This document shows positions 1 through 9,629 of a stretch of DNA of 64,000 nucleotides, piece after piece. This DNA is from Faecalibacterium taiwanense (GTDB lineage Bacteria > Bacillota > Clostridia > Oscillospirales > Ruminococcaceae): assembly GCF_036632915.2 (NCBI RefSeq), contig NZ_CP155552.1:744001-808000 (forward strand), written 5' to 3'. Position 1 is the stretch's first letter; every line of letters begins with the position of its first letter. The position numbers were made by a program, and so were the translations under genes. The notes beneath the pieces were generated by a model. It did not search any database. It was not told where the DNA came from and was given only the letters and a program-made list of their open reading frames with translations.

Positions 1-2192
1 ACCCCGGCTGGCAGCCCACCAAGACAGAGCTGGACAGCTACGCCTGCCGCCACGGTCTGGGCTATACCATTCTGGAGGGTGAGAAGAACGGTGTTTCCGC
101 TGCGCAGGAGCTGTTCGTGCCCACCGGCGATGCCTGTGAGTTGGACCGCCTAACTTTGAAAAATAAGACGGATGCCATAAAAGAGCTGGATGTGTTCAGC
201 TATGTGGAGTTCTGCCTGTGGGATGCCATTGACGACAGCTCCAACTTCCAGCGCAACTTCTCCACCGGCGAAGTGGAGGTGGAGCCGGCCATCATCTACC
301 ATAAGACGGAATACCGTGAGCGCCGCAATCACTATGCGGTATTCTGGAGCAATACGCCCGTTACCAGCTTTGATACCACCCGCGATGCCTTCTGCGGTGT
401 GTATGGCGGCCCTGCAGACCCGCAGGCCGTCCACGCCGGGCACTGCTCCGGCAGCATCGCCCACGGCTGGGCACCGGTGGGCGCGCTGCACATCCATGTC
501 ACCCTTGCACCGGGTGAGGAAAAGAAGATCCTCTTCGGTCTGGGCTACATCGAGAACCCACAGGAAGAAAAGTTCACGGCTCCCGGTGTCATCAACAAGG
601 AGCGTGCCCACGCCATGATCGCACGCTATGCCACCGATGCACAGGTGGACGCGGCCCGCAAGGCGCTGGCCGACCACTGGGAAGCTCTGCTCTCCACCTA
701 CCATCTGGAATCCGGCGAGGAAAAGCTGGACCGTATGGTGAACATCTGGCACCAGTATCAGTGTATGGTCACCTTCAATATGAGCCGCTCGGCCAGCTAC
801 TTTGAAAGCGGGACCGGCCGCGGCATGGGCTTCCGCGACAGCTGTCAGGATCTGCTGGGCTTTGTACACATCATTCCGTCCCGCGCACGGGAGCGCATTC
901 TGGATATCGCCGCCACCCAGTTTGAGGATGGCAGCGCCTACCACCAGTACCAGCCTCTGACCAAGAAAGGCAACCGCGATATCGGCACCGGCTTCAACGA
1001 TGACCCGCTGTGGCTCATTGCCGGCACTGCCGCCTATCTGCGCGAGACCGGCGACTGGTCTATTCTGGACGAGCAGGTGCCCTTTGATAATGATGCCAGC
1101 AAGGCACAGAGCCTGATGGAGCATCTGCGCCGCAGCTTCAACTTTACCGTCACCCACCTTGGCCCCCACGGCCTGCCGCTCATTGGCCGCGCCGACTGGA
1201 ACGACTGCCTGAACCTGAACTGTTTCTCGGAGCACCCGGGCGAGAGCTTCCAGATCACCGGTCCCAGCGAAGGCCCTGTGGCCGAAAGCGTGTTCATTGC
1301 GGGCATGTTCGTCAAGTACGGCCACGAGTACGCCGAACTGTGCGACCACCTGAACCTTGCCGATGAAGCCGCTGCGGCCCGCAAGGCCGTGGACGGCGTG
1401 GAACAGGCGGCCCTGACCTCTGGCTGGGACGGCGCATGGTTCCGCCGCGCCTACGATGCTTTTGGCAAGCCTGTTGGCAGCAAGGAGTGCACCGAGGGCC
1501 AGATCTTCATTGAGCCGCAGGGCATGTGCGTTATGGCTGGCATTGGCAAGGAGACCGGTCAGGCCGCGCAGGCATTGAAGAGCGTAGAGGAACGGCTGGA
1601 TACCAAGTACGGTGTGGTTCTGCACCAACCTGCATACACCAGTTATCAGCTCAATCTGGGCGAAATTTCCAGCTATCCTCCGGGATACAAGGAGAACGCC
1701 GGTATCTTCTGCCACAACAATCCGTGGATCAGCTGTGCCGAAGCCGTTCTGGGGCATGGCGACCGGGCCTTTGAGGTGTACCGCAAGACATGCCCGGCCT
1801 ACATCGAGGATATTTCCGAGATCCACCGCACCGAACCCTATGTTTACAGCCAGATGGTGGCCGGTAAGGATGCCCCCACCTTTGGCGAAGCAAAGAACAG
1901 CTGGCTGACCGGCACTGCCGCATGGACCTTCTTCAATGTGAGCCAGTATATCCTTGGCATCCAGCCCACGCTGGACGGCCTGAAGGTAGACCCCTGTATC
2001 CCACACACGCTGGGCGGCTTCACCGTTACCCGCCGCTACCGGGGAGCAACCTATCACATTGCAGTGGATAATACCGCTGCAGTCCAGTACGGTGTGAAGA
2101 GCGTCGCTGTGGATGGCAAGCCCATTGAGGGCAGCCTGCTGCCGCTGGCACCAGAAGGCGCTGTGGTAGAGGTGCAGGTGACCATGGGATAA
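1..2192 (+). CDS. Cellobiose phosphorylase (GH94), 5' end outside the window
   Basis: Cytoplasmic inverting phosphorylase that splits cellobiose with phosphate into glucose 1-phosphate and glucose. The open frame enters the window at base 3 without a start. The first GTG (117) lies inside conserved coding sequence ([15 protein letters not shown]), so the gene begins upstream. The [10 protein letters not shown] segment (about 1185-1212) carries the DWND motif with the catalytic general acid. The later blocks [17 protein letters not shown] and EPYVYSQM are typical of GH94 cellobiose phosphorylases, as is the C-terminal [14 protein letters not shown] region. About 730 residues are visible of a usual 800 or so. 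A terminator follows. Laminaribiose or cellodextrin phosphorylase is less likely but not excluded. Confidence 0.9.
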   Translation, partial: PGWQPTKTELDSYACRHGLGYTILEGEKNGVSAAQELFVPTGDACELDRLTLKNKTDAIKELDVFSYVEFCLWDAIDDSSNFQRNFSTGEVEVEPAIIYHKTEYRERRNHYAVFWSNTPVTSFDTTRDAFCGVYGGPADPQAVHAGHCSGSIAHGWAPVGALHIHVTLAPGEEKKILFGLGYIENPQEEKFTAPGVINKERAHAMIARYATDAQVDAARKALADHWEALLSTYHLESGEEKLDRMVNIWHQYQCMVTFNMSRSASYFESGTGRGMGFRDSCQDLLGFVHIIPSRARERILDIAATQFEDGSAYHQYQPLTKKGNRDIGTGFNDDPLWLIAGTAAYLRETGDWSILDEQVPFDNDASKAQSLMEHLRRSFNFTVTHLGPHGLPLIGRADWNDCLNLNCFSEHPGESFQITGPSEGPVAESVFIAGMFVKYGHEYAELCDHLNLADEAAAARKAVDGVEQAALTSGWDGAWFRRAYDAFGKPVGSKECTEGQIFIEPQGMCVMAGIGKETGQAAQALKSVEERLDTKYGVVLHQPAYTSYQLNLGEISSYPPGYKENAGIFCHNNPWISCAEAVLGHGDRAFEVYRKTCPAYIEDISEIHRTEPYVYSQMVAGKDAPTFGEAKNSWLTGTAAWTFFNVSQYILGIQPTLDGLKVDPCIPHTLGGFTVTRRYRGATYHIAVDNTAAVQYGVKSVAVDGKPIEGSLLPLAPEGAVVEVQVTMG

Positions 2193-2244
2193 CCTTTACT
2201 GCATTTTCATAATTTCTCCTTTGTGCTGTTCTGAAAGAACAGCG

Positions 2245-2293
2245 GCCTCCGCATTACGATCCTGCTTGGCATCATAATGCGGGGGCTTTTTGT
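2245..2293 (+). terminator. Rho-independent terminator after the GH94 gene
   Basis: GCCTCCGCATTA pairs with TAATGCGGGGGC (one G-T pair) around an 18-base loop, followed by a T run. Confidence 0.8.
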
Positions 2294-2361
2294 TTGGCAG
2301 TTTATTTTGTCGGGAATACTGTTTCTGTTGTATCTGTTTTTTCACAACCTCAGCTTACAAC

Positions 2362-2411
2362 AAAAAATGAGATAGGTAACCCCTTTCGGGGAAGTCTATC
2401 TCATTTTTTTC
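2362..2411. terminator. Bidirectional terminator-like inverted repeat
   Basis: AAAAAATGAGATAG and CTATCTCATTTTTT flank an inner CCCC-tttc-GGGG hairpin. A/T runs on both sides would let it stop transcription either way. It sits 55 bases beyond the end of the minus-strand peptidase gene. Confidence 0.65.
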
Positions 2412-2466
2412 GTTGGAGCTATTTTGCAACAGCCCCCTACTGCCGCCAGAACACCCCATGCTTATT

Positions 2467-3615
2467 TCAAAAGCAATCATTTTTCTGATACTCCAGCATC
2501 AGCCCAAGAACGATTTTCAGTCCTGTGGGCAAGCTGGCAATGTCCACCCACTCCTGCCGGGTATGCGCCGATCCGCCATCTATCGTACCAATGGTATTGG
2601 CCGGGATACCCAGCGACAGCGGGATGTTGCTGTCCGTGGAGTTGGGCGTTTCGTCAGGCTCACGGCCTGTGAAGGCGCGAACAATCTCTTTACTTTTTTC
2701 CGTGAATTGACCGAGTCTTTTCTGGTCAACAGGGCCGTTGCCGGGACGGATGCCCAGCAGCTCCACCTCAAAATCGCCGCCTCTGCCATTCCAGTGCGCT
2801 ACAGCACGACGGAATTTTTCTTCCATCTCTTCCAGACAATCCTGTGCGGTAGAACGGAACTCGTACAGCATGGATGCCTGCTGTGCAATGGAGTTGACCG
2901 TTGTGCCGCCCTCGATACGCCCTACATTATAGGTGGTACGGGAACGTACCGGTGGCTGGATCTGGTACAGTTCATTCACGAGTCCACACAGCAGTTGAAT
3001 GGCACTGGGGTCGCCAAAATTTGCATAGGAGTGACCACCGGGCGTTTTACAGGTGATCTTATACCGATAAGAACCCACGGCACTGCTGCAGCAAAGCGGC
3101 ATATAGATATCAAAAGAATAGAACCCCTGAATACGGGTGCCGTACTCGGCAAACAATGCCTTGGTACCGTCCAGATTGCCCAGACCTTCTTCGCAGGCAT
3201 TCGCCACCACCAGCACACCATATTCCAGCGCGGTTTGTTTCTGGATCAGATATTTTGCAGCCATCAGCAAGTTGACGAGGTTGGCAGTATCATCGCCGAT
3301 GCCCGGCGCAAATAGCTTGCCGCCCTCTTCCCGCAAGGGAAGATTTTCTACATCTGGGAACACAATATCCGTGTGGGCGGCAAAAACGACCAGTTCTTCG
3401 GTGTCCGGCCCCAGTTTGCAGATCACATTTTTAGCGCTGTCGATGCGGACATTTTCTGCCCCTTGTGCCCGGAGCCAATCCCGGCAGAATGCTGCCCGAA
3501 AATCCTCCTTTCGGGTCGGCGCAGGCATCTTTCCCAGTGTGCGCAGCAGTTCCAGCTGTTCGGTGCGGCATTCTTCTGCATAAGCTTCCACCTGCGCTTT
3601 TGTCTGTTCGTTCAT
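2467..3615 (-). CDS. M20-family metallopeptidase (peptidase T / dipeptidase type)
   Basis: Zinc-dependent aminopeptidase or dipeptidase, predicted cytoplasmic (no signal peptide). The 382 residues show the M20 metal-site motifs in order: AAHTDIV (about 79-85), GIGDDT (about 105-110) and CEEGLGN with the catalytic Glu (about 142-148). A GGHSY dimerisation-domain start and a final GGSAHT His follow. The ATG has a GGAGGG site 8 bases upstream. It stands alone, with an inverted-repeat terminator downstream. Substrate specificity cannot be read from the sequence. Confidence 0.85.
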   Translation of the reverse strand: MNEQTKAQVEAYAEECRTEQLELLRTLGKMPAPTRKEDFRAAFCRDWLRAQGAENVRIDSAKNVICKLGPDTEELVVFAAHTDIVFPDVENLPLREEGGKLFAPGIGDDTANLVNLLMAAKYLIQKQTALEYGVLVVANACEEGLGNLDGTKALFAEYGTRIQGFYSFDIYMPLCCSSAVGSYRYKITCKTPGGHSYANFGDPSAIQLLCGLVNELYQIQPPVRSRTTYNVGRIEGGTTVNSIAQQASMLYEFRSTAQDCLEEMEEKFRRAVAHWNGRGGDFEVELLGIRPGNGPVDQKRLGQFTEKSKEIVRAFTGREPDETPNSTDSNIPLSLGIPANTIGTIDGGSAHTRQEWVDIASLPTGLKIVLGLMLEYQKNDCF

Positions 3616-3683
3616 AAAAACTTTCCCTCCCTGAACACGCCGAAAACCGCAGACAGTTTCCTGCCTGCGGTTCCGGCCTTCAT

Positions 3684-4143
<460 letters not shown>

Positions 4144-4242
4144 GTTACCCGCTGTTACTACGAAAGGGGAATTATTGGGTGAAGCAAAATAAGCGGTAGC
4201 CTCCCATTCCTACGGGTTGGGAACCGCGGCGGAATCTGGCGG

Positions 4243-5904
4243 TCAGGGCCTTACGGGTTGCGTTTGCTGATTTTTCTGCAGCCCCTTGGCAGGGCTTTGA
4301 AAAATCAGAACGCGGCCCCAACAACTCCTCCCTGTTTCAGCCGCTGGCTGCGGTCGTCGTCGTTGCTGTTCAAGTCCTCTTCCGCACCGAAAAAGAAAAA
4401 CCAGTACACATTGTGTACTGGTTTTTCTTGGTGCAGTAAAGCAATCCAAATCCGAACCATTTCCCTCGGATGCAACTTCTGTCGCTTCTCCAAAGGTGAC
4501 GGTCTGTGTACCTTCCTTATAGTTGAAGGTTATTAAAACCTTATCATCGTATAGATAAATCGCATTGATGAAGGTATCCACCAATGCCTGCCGCTGGTCT
4601 TTCAGGCTCATGTCCAGCTTGCGGAACCGCAGCAGCCAGAACCGGATGAACTCCTCTGTAACCTTGGGCTTTGCCAGCTTTTCTTCCGCAATGCGGGCTT
4701 CAAGCTCACGCTTGGTTTCTTCCAGCTGCTCCAGCCGCTCCTTGGTGGAGCTGGTCAGGATACCGACCTGAATCGCATTGAGCATATTCTGGATACCAGA
4801 TTCAGCATCCCGAAGCTGTTTCTCATAGAGTGGAATGTTGGTGTTATCCTTATTTTGCAGTTCCATCACCTTGGCGATGATGGATTCCATAGCGGCATCG
4901 TCTTTCACAAGCTGCATGGTCTGGTTGACTACCAAATCTTCCAGCCACTGTTTGCGGACGGTCTTTTTCTTGCAGCCCTTGTGCTTTTTGGCAGTGGCAC
5001 ATTTATAGTAGCGGTGGACTTCACCCGTCCGGCTTGTGCCGCTTTCGCCAAACATCAACGCCCCACAGTAGCCGCAGAACAGCTTGGTGGTGAGCAGATA
5101 GTCATCCTCTGCCTTTCTACGGGCAGGGGCTTTTTTGTTTTTGGCGATTTTCTTCTGCACATCCTCAAACAGTTCCAGTGGAATGATGGGCGGGATAGCA
5201 TCCGGCACGACCACATCCCGGAATTTCAGTTCTCCGATGTACCGCCGGTTCTTGAGCATATGTTCAACGCTGTTATAAGTAAATGCACCGCCCACCGGGT
5301 TCTTGATGCCGTTTTCGTTCAGCCAGTCCCGAATCTCCTTCATTGTGGAGCCTTCATTGTACTTCTTGAACGATTCAAGCACAAAAGGCGAGGTGAGAGG
5401 GTCGATGTGGAACTTCCGCTCGGAATCCAGCGTGTACCCAAAGGTTCCACGGCCACCGTTGCAGCGGCCTTTCAGGATGTTCTCGGTCTGTCCACGCACG
5501 ACCTTCTCGGCAAGGTCAGCGGAATAATACTCGGCATAACCTTCCAGCACAGATTCCAGAATAATGCCCTCCGGCCCCTCGGAGATGATCTCGGTGGCAG
5601 ACATGAGCTTGACGCCGTTCTTCTTCAGTTGGGTCTTATACCGGGCACTGTCGTAGCGGTTCCGAGCAAAACGGTCCAGCTTCCAGACCAGCACAATGTC
5701 AAACAGCTTCTTGTCGCTGTCCTTAATCATCTGCTGGAACTCCGGGCGGTTGTCCGTCTTGGCGGAGATAGCACGGTCAATATAGTGCTTGACGATGGTG
5801 ATGCCGTTTTTCTCGGCATAAGCCGTGCATTCCCGGATCTGGCCTTCGATGGATTCTTCGCGCTGGTTGTCCGAGGAATAGCGGGCATAGATCACGGCGG
5901 TCAT
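4243..5904 (-). CDS. Large serine recombinase (resolvase/integrase family)
   Basis: Site-specific DNA recombinase of the kind that moves integrative elements. The N-terminal resolvase domain starts AVIYARYSSDNQREESIEGQ with the nucleophilic Ser in RYSS, then VWKLDRFARNRYDS. A recombinase domain follows (about 155-260), then the zinc ribbon (CGYCGALM, later CATAKKHKGC) and a coiled coil (about 350-410). ATG at 5904 is chosen because GGAGGTG lies 8 bases upstream; the in-frame ATG 9 codons earlier overlaps no ribosome site. The last 65 or so codons run through a terminator-like hairpin, so the C-terminus looks abnormally extended. No other transfer gene is nearby. Confidence 0.88.
   Translation of the reverse strand: MTAVIYARYSSDNQREESIEGQIRECTAYAEKNGITIVKHYIDRAISAKTDNRPEFQQMIKDSDKKLFDIVLVWKLDRFARNRYDSARYKTQLKKNGVKLMSATEIISEGPEGIILESVLEGYAEYYSADLAEKVVRGQTENILKGRCNGGRGTFGYTLDSERKFHIDPLTSPFVLESFKKYNEGSTMKEIRDWLNENGIKNPVGGAFTYNSVEHMLKNRRYIGELKFRDVVVPDAIPPIIPLELFEDVQKKIAKNKKAPARRKAEDDYLLTTKLFCGYCGALMFGESGTSRTGEVHRYYKCATAKKHKGCKKKTVRKQWLEDLVVNQTMQLVKDDAAMESIIAKVMELQNKDNTNIPLYEKQLRDAESGIQNMLNAIQVGILTSSTKERLEQLEETKRELEARIAEEKLAKPKVTEEFIRFWLLRFRKLDMSLKDQRQALVDTFINAIYLYDDKVLITFNYKEGTQTVTFGEATEVASEGNGSDLDCFTAPRKTSTQCVLVFLFRCGRGLEQQRRRPQPAAETGRSCWGRVLIFQSPAKGLQKNQQTQPVRP
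4391..4431 (-). terminator. Terminator-like hairpin inside the 3' end of the recombinase frame
   Basis: AAAAACCAGTACACA and TGTGTACTGGTTTTT form a near-perfect hairpin with T runs. The recombinase reading frame passes through it, so the ancestral stop or att junction probably lay nearby. Confidence 0.6.
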
Positions 5905-6048
5905 GGCAGGCACCTCCACTTTACACATCATTGAACGGTGGAACGTTCATCTAAGCAATGTTTCGTATAATGTATATACCACAGTTCTGCCCTGATTGCA
6001 AGCCCAATGATTTATTTTCATGATTCCAACAGACAAATTGTCTTAAGA

Positions 6049-6612
6049 TTATATTCCGAGCAAAATGTGAAGTCCAAGCCCGGCCACGCCGCACAGGCAC
6101 ATGGTCAGGATGGGATTCCACTTGAGCTTCCGTAGGACAAAAAATGCCGATGCAAAACTGCCGATGCCGATCCAGTCTACGTTGGCGAGCGTCTTTGCAC
6201 TCTCTCCGAACACCACCATAGACAGTATAGAAAGACCTGCACCAAAGATAAGCGCTACAATGACCGGACGCAGGCAGGCCAGAACACTTTGCAGCAGAGA
6301 AATATCCTTGTATTTACGATAGATGTAGGATAGAAGTGAAACAAAGAACAGCGCCGGTGTAATGCAACCTAGTGTTGCAATGATGGCTCCGGGTACCTGC
6401 GCGATACGCAAACCAACAAAAGTTGCCGAGTTGACCGCAATGGGACCAGGGGTCATTTCTGCAATCGTGATGAGGTCAGTAAACTCCTGCATCGTCAGCC
6501 AGCCATGTTGTTCCACCACTTGGCTCTGGATCAGCGGCATGGCCGCATAGCCGCCGCCTACGCTGAACATACCCACCTGCAAAAAGCTGAGAAAAAGCTG
6601 TAAGTAGATCAT
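6049..6612 (-). CDS. Chromate transporter family subunit (short-chain CHR, second gene)
   Basis: Membrane protein of about 187 residues with six or so hydrophobic segments. It is one half of the two-subunit short-chain CHR transporters that move chromate or a related anion. The family block reads GMFSVGGGYAAMPLIQ, then EFTDLITIAEMTPGPIAVNSATF. ATG at 6612 is chosen because it overlaps the stop of the upstream subunit as ATGA and has a GGTGG site. Together with its partner it makes a complete pair. The physiological substrate is unknown. Confidence 0.85.
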   Translation of the reverse strand: MIYLQLFLSFLQVGMFSVGGGYAAMPLIQSQVVEQHGWLTMQEFTDLITIAEMTPGPIAVNSATFVGLRIAQVPGAIIATLGCITPALFFVSLLSYIYRKYKDISLLQSVLACLRPVIVALIFGAGLSILSMVVFGESAKTLANVDWIGIGSFASAFFVLRKLKWNPILTMCLCGVAGLGLHILLGI

Positions 6613-7196
6613 TTTGCACCACCTTTTTTCCACTGGACCAGAGCCAGCACCACGCCGAATACTGCAGCGGCAAGGATGACCACCACCACATTGACATCAA
6701 ACACCGTATTTGCGACAAACGCTGCGACCATCAGGGCAATATACACCCATGAGCGGGTCTTCAGCACCTTGCCGCCGAGGTCGAATACAACATCCAGAAT
6801 GACCGCCGCCACACCAGCCTGCATTCCCTTGAGTAACAACGCGATATAGCGATTGGTGGCAAAAGCATTGTAGAACACAGAAATGACTGAAAGAATGACC
6901 ATAGGTGGGATGATGGTGCCCAACACTGCCACGATCATTCCAATCAAGCCTTCTACCTGCCAGCCTACCAGAATTGCAGCATTGACCGCGATTGCGCCCG
7001 GAGAGGACTGCGCCAACGCTGTCATATCCAGCATTTCCTGTTCATCGATCCAGTGCAGCTCATCTACAAATTTTTTCTTCATAAAGGTCACGATGACAAA
7101 GCCGCCGCCGAAGGTAAAGCTGCTAATGTACAGCGTACTCAAAAACAGCTTCCAAAGCCGTGCTAACCGTGTACCGTATGTTTTATTTTCATCCAT
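6609..7196 (-). CDS. Chromate transporter family subunit (short-chain CHR, first gene)
   Basis: The first half of the two-subunit CHR transporter, about 195 residues. It has the matching block SSFTFGGGFVIVTFM, then EMLDMTALAQSSPGAIAVNAAILVG, and several membrane segments. The ATG at 7196 follows an AAAGGAG site by about 12 bases; an in-frame TTG 12 codons earlier lies upstream of that site and is less likely. It is translationally coupled to the second subunit by a 4-base overlap. Antiparallel half-sized subunits of this type are expected to form a heterodimer. Confidence 0.85.
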   Translation of the reverse strand: MDENKTYGTRLARLWKLFLSTLYISSFTFGGGFVIVTFMKKKFVDELHWIDEQEMLDMTALAQSSPGAIAVNAAILVGWQVEGLIGMIVAVLGTIIPPMVILSVISVFYNAFATNRYIALLLKGMQAGVAAVILDVVFDLGGKVLKTRSWVYIALMVAAFVANTVFDVNVVVVILAAAVFGVVLALVQWKKGGAK

Positions 7197-7343
7197 ACAA
7201 GTTTTCTTCTCCTTTTTTTGATTTTCGGACAACTATATTCGTTTTCTTACTATTTCAAACAGCTTTTAACTGTTACTGCTTGCGAAAGCCCGTATTTTCC
7301 GGTATCCTTGTTTTAAGAACTGCGAAGCACGGAGGGAATCTCT

Positions 7344-8453
7344 ATGAAACATAATACATTTCTCGTCAAGCCAGCGTCCAGCCTGTGCAATCTGAGTTGC
7401 CGGTACTGCTTTTATGACGATGTTTCCAACAGCCGAGCCTGCAAAAATATGGGACTGCTTTCCCATGAAATGGCAGGAGAACTGGTTGAAAAGGCTTTTG
7501 CAGCCACAGAGGAAGGCGGCAGCGTCCATTTTCTGTTTCAGGGCGGCGAACCGACTCTTGCCGGGTTGGATTTCTTCCGGTTCTTTCTGGAAACGGAGCG
7601 TTCCATGCAGCGCAATATCTCTGTGTTCCACAGCATCCAGACCAATGGCATTTGTCTGGATGAAGAGTGGGCTTCCTTTTTCAAAGCCAACTCTTTCCTC
7701 GTAGGCCTCTCTCTGGACGGCACACAGGAGAACCATGATCTCTATCGGCTGGACGCAGCTGGGCAGGGCACATGGGATAAAGTAACTCATGCGCTTGCGC
7801 TGCTGGATGCCTACAGGGTCGAAACGAATCTGCTCTGTGTTGTGACCGGACAGCTGGCCAGAAAGCCGCAGCGAGCCTTCAAAAGCCTCTGCGAGTTGGG
7901 ACAGCACAATCTGCAATTCATCCCATGTCTTGACCCACTTGATACGATTGGAGGGCAGGCATATTCTCTAACGCCGGAACTTTATGGTCGTTTTCTGTGC
8001 GGCGTCTTTGATACTTGGTATCAGCAGCTGCAACGAGGCAATTATATCAGCGTTCGCAATTTTGAGGACTATCTGCGTATCCTGCTGGGAATGCCGCCTA
8101 CCTCCTGCGCTTCCTCCGGTTCCTGTGGACATTATCTTACCGTAGAAGGTGACGGAAGCCTTTATCCCTGTGACTTTTATGTTCTGGATGAGTGGAAGCT
8201 GGGAAATCTGAGCCACTGTACCGTTGAAGATGCGCTTGATTCTCCCACAAGCCAGACATTTCTGGCACAGGGCCGCAAACGCCCGGCGGAATGCGCAGCA
8301 TGTGCTTATCAGCTGCTCTGCCGGGGCGGATGCAAGCGAGATTGGGATGCCTCTGGAAGCAACCGCTTTTGCGCAGCGTATAAGCAGTTCTTTGCCTATG
8401 TGCTTCCGCGCCTGCATACTGCTGCACATTTTCTGGCACAACAAAACCGATAA
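7344..8453 (+). CDS. Anaerobic sulfatase-maturating enzyme (radical SAM, SPASM)
   Basis: Converts the active-site Cys (or Ser) of sulfatases to formylglycine without oxygen. The radical SAM cluster motif CNLSCRYCFYDD is at residues 14-25, followed by FQGGEPTLAG and SLDGTQENHD. The C-terminal SPASM region has CGHYLTVEGDGSLYPCDF and a CAACAYQLLCRGGC cluster for auxiliary Fe-S sites. The protein is 369 residues, normal for anSME, and the ATG has a GGAGGG site. It converges on the sulfatase operon (9630-10985), whose product is its likely client. Other SPASM peptide-modifying enzymes are possible but the neighbour argues against them. Confidence 0.9.
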   Translation: MKHNTFLVKPASSLCNLSCRYCFYDDVSNSRACKNMGLLSHEMAGELVEKAFAATEEGGSVHFLFQGGEPTLAGLDFFRFFLETERSMQRNISVFHSIQTNGICLDEEWASFFKANSFLVGLSLDGTQENHDLYRLDAAGQGTWDKVTHALALLDAYRVETNLLCVVTGQLARKPQRAFKSLCELGQHNLQFIPCLDPLDTIGGQAYSLTPELYGRFLCGVFDTWYQQLQRGNYISVRNFEDYLRILLGMPPTSCASSGSCGHYLTVEGDGSLYPCDFYVLDEWKLGNLSHCTVEDALDSPTSQTFLAQGRKRPAECAACAYQLLCRGGCKRDWDASGSNRFCAAYKQFFAYVLPRLHTAAHFLAQQNR

Positions 8454-8455
8454 AG

Positions 8456-8500
8456 AGATTCTCCCGGAGAGCAGTACTGCCTCCGGGAGAATCTTTATTT
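8456..8500. terminator. Shared bidirectional terminator between convergent genes
   Basis: AGATTCTCCCGGAG pairs perfectly with CTCCGGGAGAATCT. T-rich tails on both strands serve both the maturase gene and the regulator gene. Confidence 0.85.
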
Positions 8501-9613
8501 TACCTTTTTGATCTTCCGGATGGAATGGCCATCGTAGAGGATGGGCTTCATGACATAAGTGTAGTTCCGGTCATCGCATTCGCCGGTGGAAATCATCTCC
8601 ATAAGCCGCAGCGCAAGCTGACGTCCCATTTCAAAGCCTTGTTCCACAGAACAGGTAACGTCCTCCTGTCGATACGTCTCTTCCGAATAGTCAAAACAGA
8701 CCAGCGAATAATCTTCGGGTACAGTCTTCCCCATTTTCTGCAGAGTTTTCATGACCAGTCGATAGATGATGTAGTTGCAGCAGACGATAGCGGTGCATTT
8801 AGGGATGCTCTTCAGAAATCTTTCAATGGAACGGACATAGCTTTCGTTGTGGGCTTCGTCCGAAATACACCACTTGATGTAATCATCGTTCAGTTCCAAA
8901 CCACGATTTCGCATCGCTTCCGCCATGCCTTGAAACTTTTCTACGCTCTGGTAGTTGTCGTACACGAAGATGCCTGCAATGTGGCTGTGTCCGGCATCCA
9001 TCAGGCGTCCTATCAACTGATGCGCACATTCAATATCATTGATGGTCACACGCGGACAGCGCAGATTCCGATAAAAATTGTTGTAGAATATCACCGGAAT
9101 TTTGCGCCGATAAAGTTCCTTGTAGCAGTCAAGATTCGGGCTGAGGATACTCGACTTAACACCGTCCACGATAAAGCCATGAAAATTCTGATGCACCACT
9201 GTTTCCAGACAGCGGCGTTCGTTGCAGAACTTGTTATCGGTCAGAAATACGTGCAGATCCACCCGTTCCTGTGTCAGAACGCTGCGCACACCCTCAATCA
9301 GCCCCGAATTTGCACTCGTATCCTGACCTTGCAAAACAAGGCCGATCTTATAAAGTGCATCCTCGGTGTTCAAATCGCGCGTCATCACCTTTTCCCGGTG
9401 GAAATAGGTGCCGCTCCCTTTGACTTTGTACACGATTCCTTCATTCACCAATCGGTCAATGGCAACTCGAATCGTTTCCCGGCTGACGCCCAGCTTTCGG
9501 CAGAGTGCATTTTCCGAGGGCAGTCGTTGATTTCCAGAAAACTTGTTTTCGTCGATATAAGCCAGAAGCCAACGATATACCTGAGCAGATTTTTTCTCAG
9601 CAGCCGAGAGCAT
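8495..9613 (-). CDS. GntR/LacI-type transcriptional regulator (AraR-like architecture)
   Basis: A one-component regulator of about 372 residues. The N-terminal GntR winged helix (RLPSENALCRKLGVSRETIR, about 30-50) is joined to a LacI-type periplasmic-binding-fold sensor (about 90-370, KIGLVLQGQDTSANSGLIEG). The ATG at 9613 is chosen because AAAGGAG lies 9 bases upstream; an in-frame TTG two codons earlier is too close to that site. It is the last gene of the sulfatase/TTT operon, 16 bases after the sulfatase stop, and so probably controls that operon in response to its substrate. A candidate operator lies at 14156-14168. Confidence 0.85.
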   Translation of the reverse strand: MLSAAEKKSAQVYRWLLAYIDENKFSGNQRLPSENALCRKLGVSRETIRVAIDRLVNEGIVYKVKGSGTYFHREKVMTRDLNTEDALYKIGLVLQGQDTSANSGLIEGVRSVLTQERVDLHVFLTDNKFCNERRCLETVVHQNFHGFIVDGVKSSILSPNLDCYKELYRRKIPVIFYNNFYRNLRCPRVTINDIECAHQLIGRLMDAGHSHIAGIFVYDNYQSVEKFQGMAEAMRNRGLELNDDYIKWCISDEAHNESYVRSIERFLKSIPKCTAIVCCNYIIYRLVMKTLQKMGKTVPEDYSLVCFDYSEETYRQEDVTCSVEQGFEMGRQLALRLMEMISTGECDDRNYTYVMKPILYDGHSIRKIKKVK

Positions 9614-9629
9614 GGGCAAACGCTCCTTT

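Noticed and set aside
150..2057. Long minus-strand open frame opposite the GH94 gene
   Set aside because: GC-rich shadow frame; the plus strand carries clear GH94 motifs.
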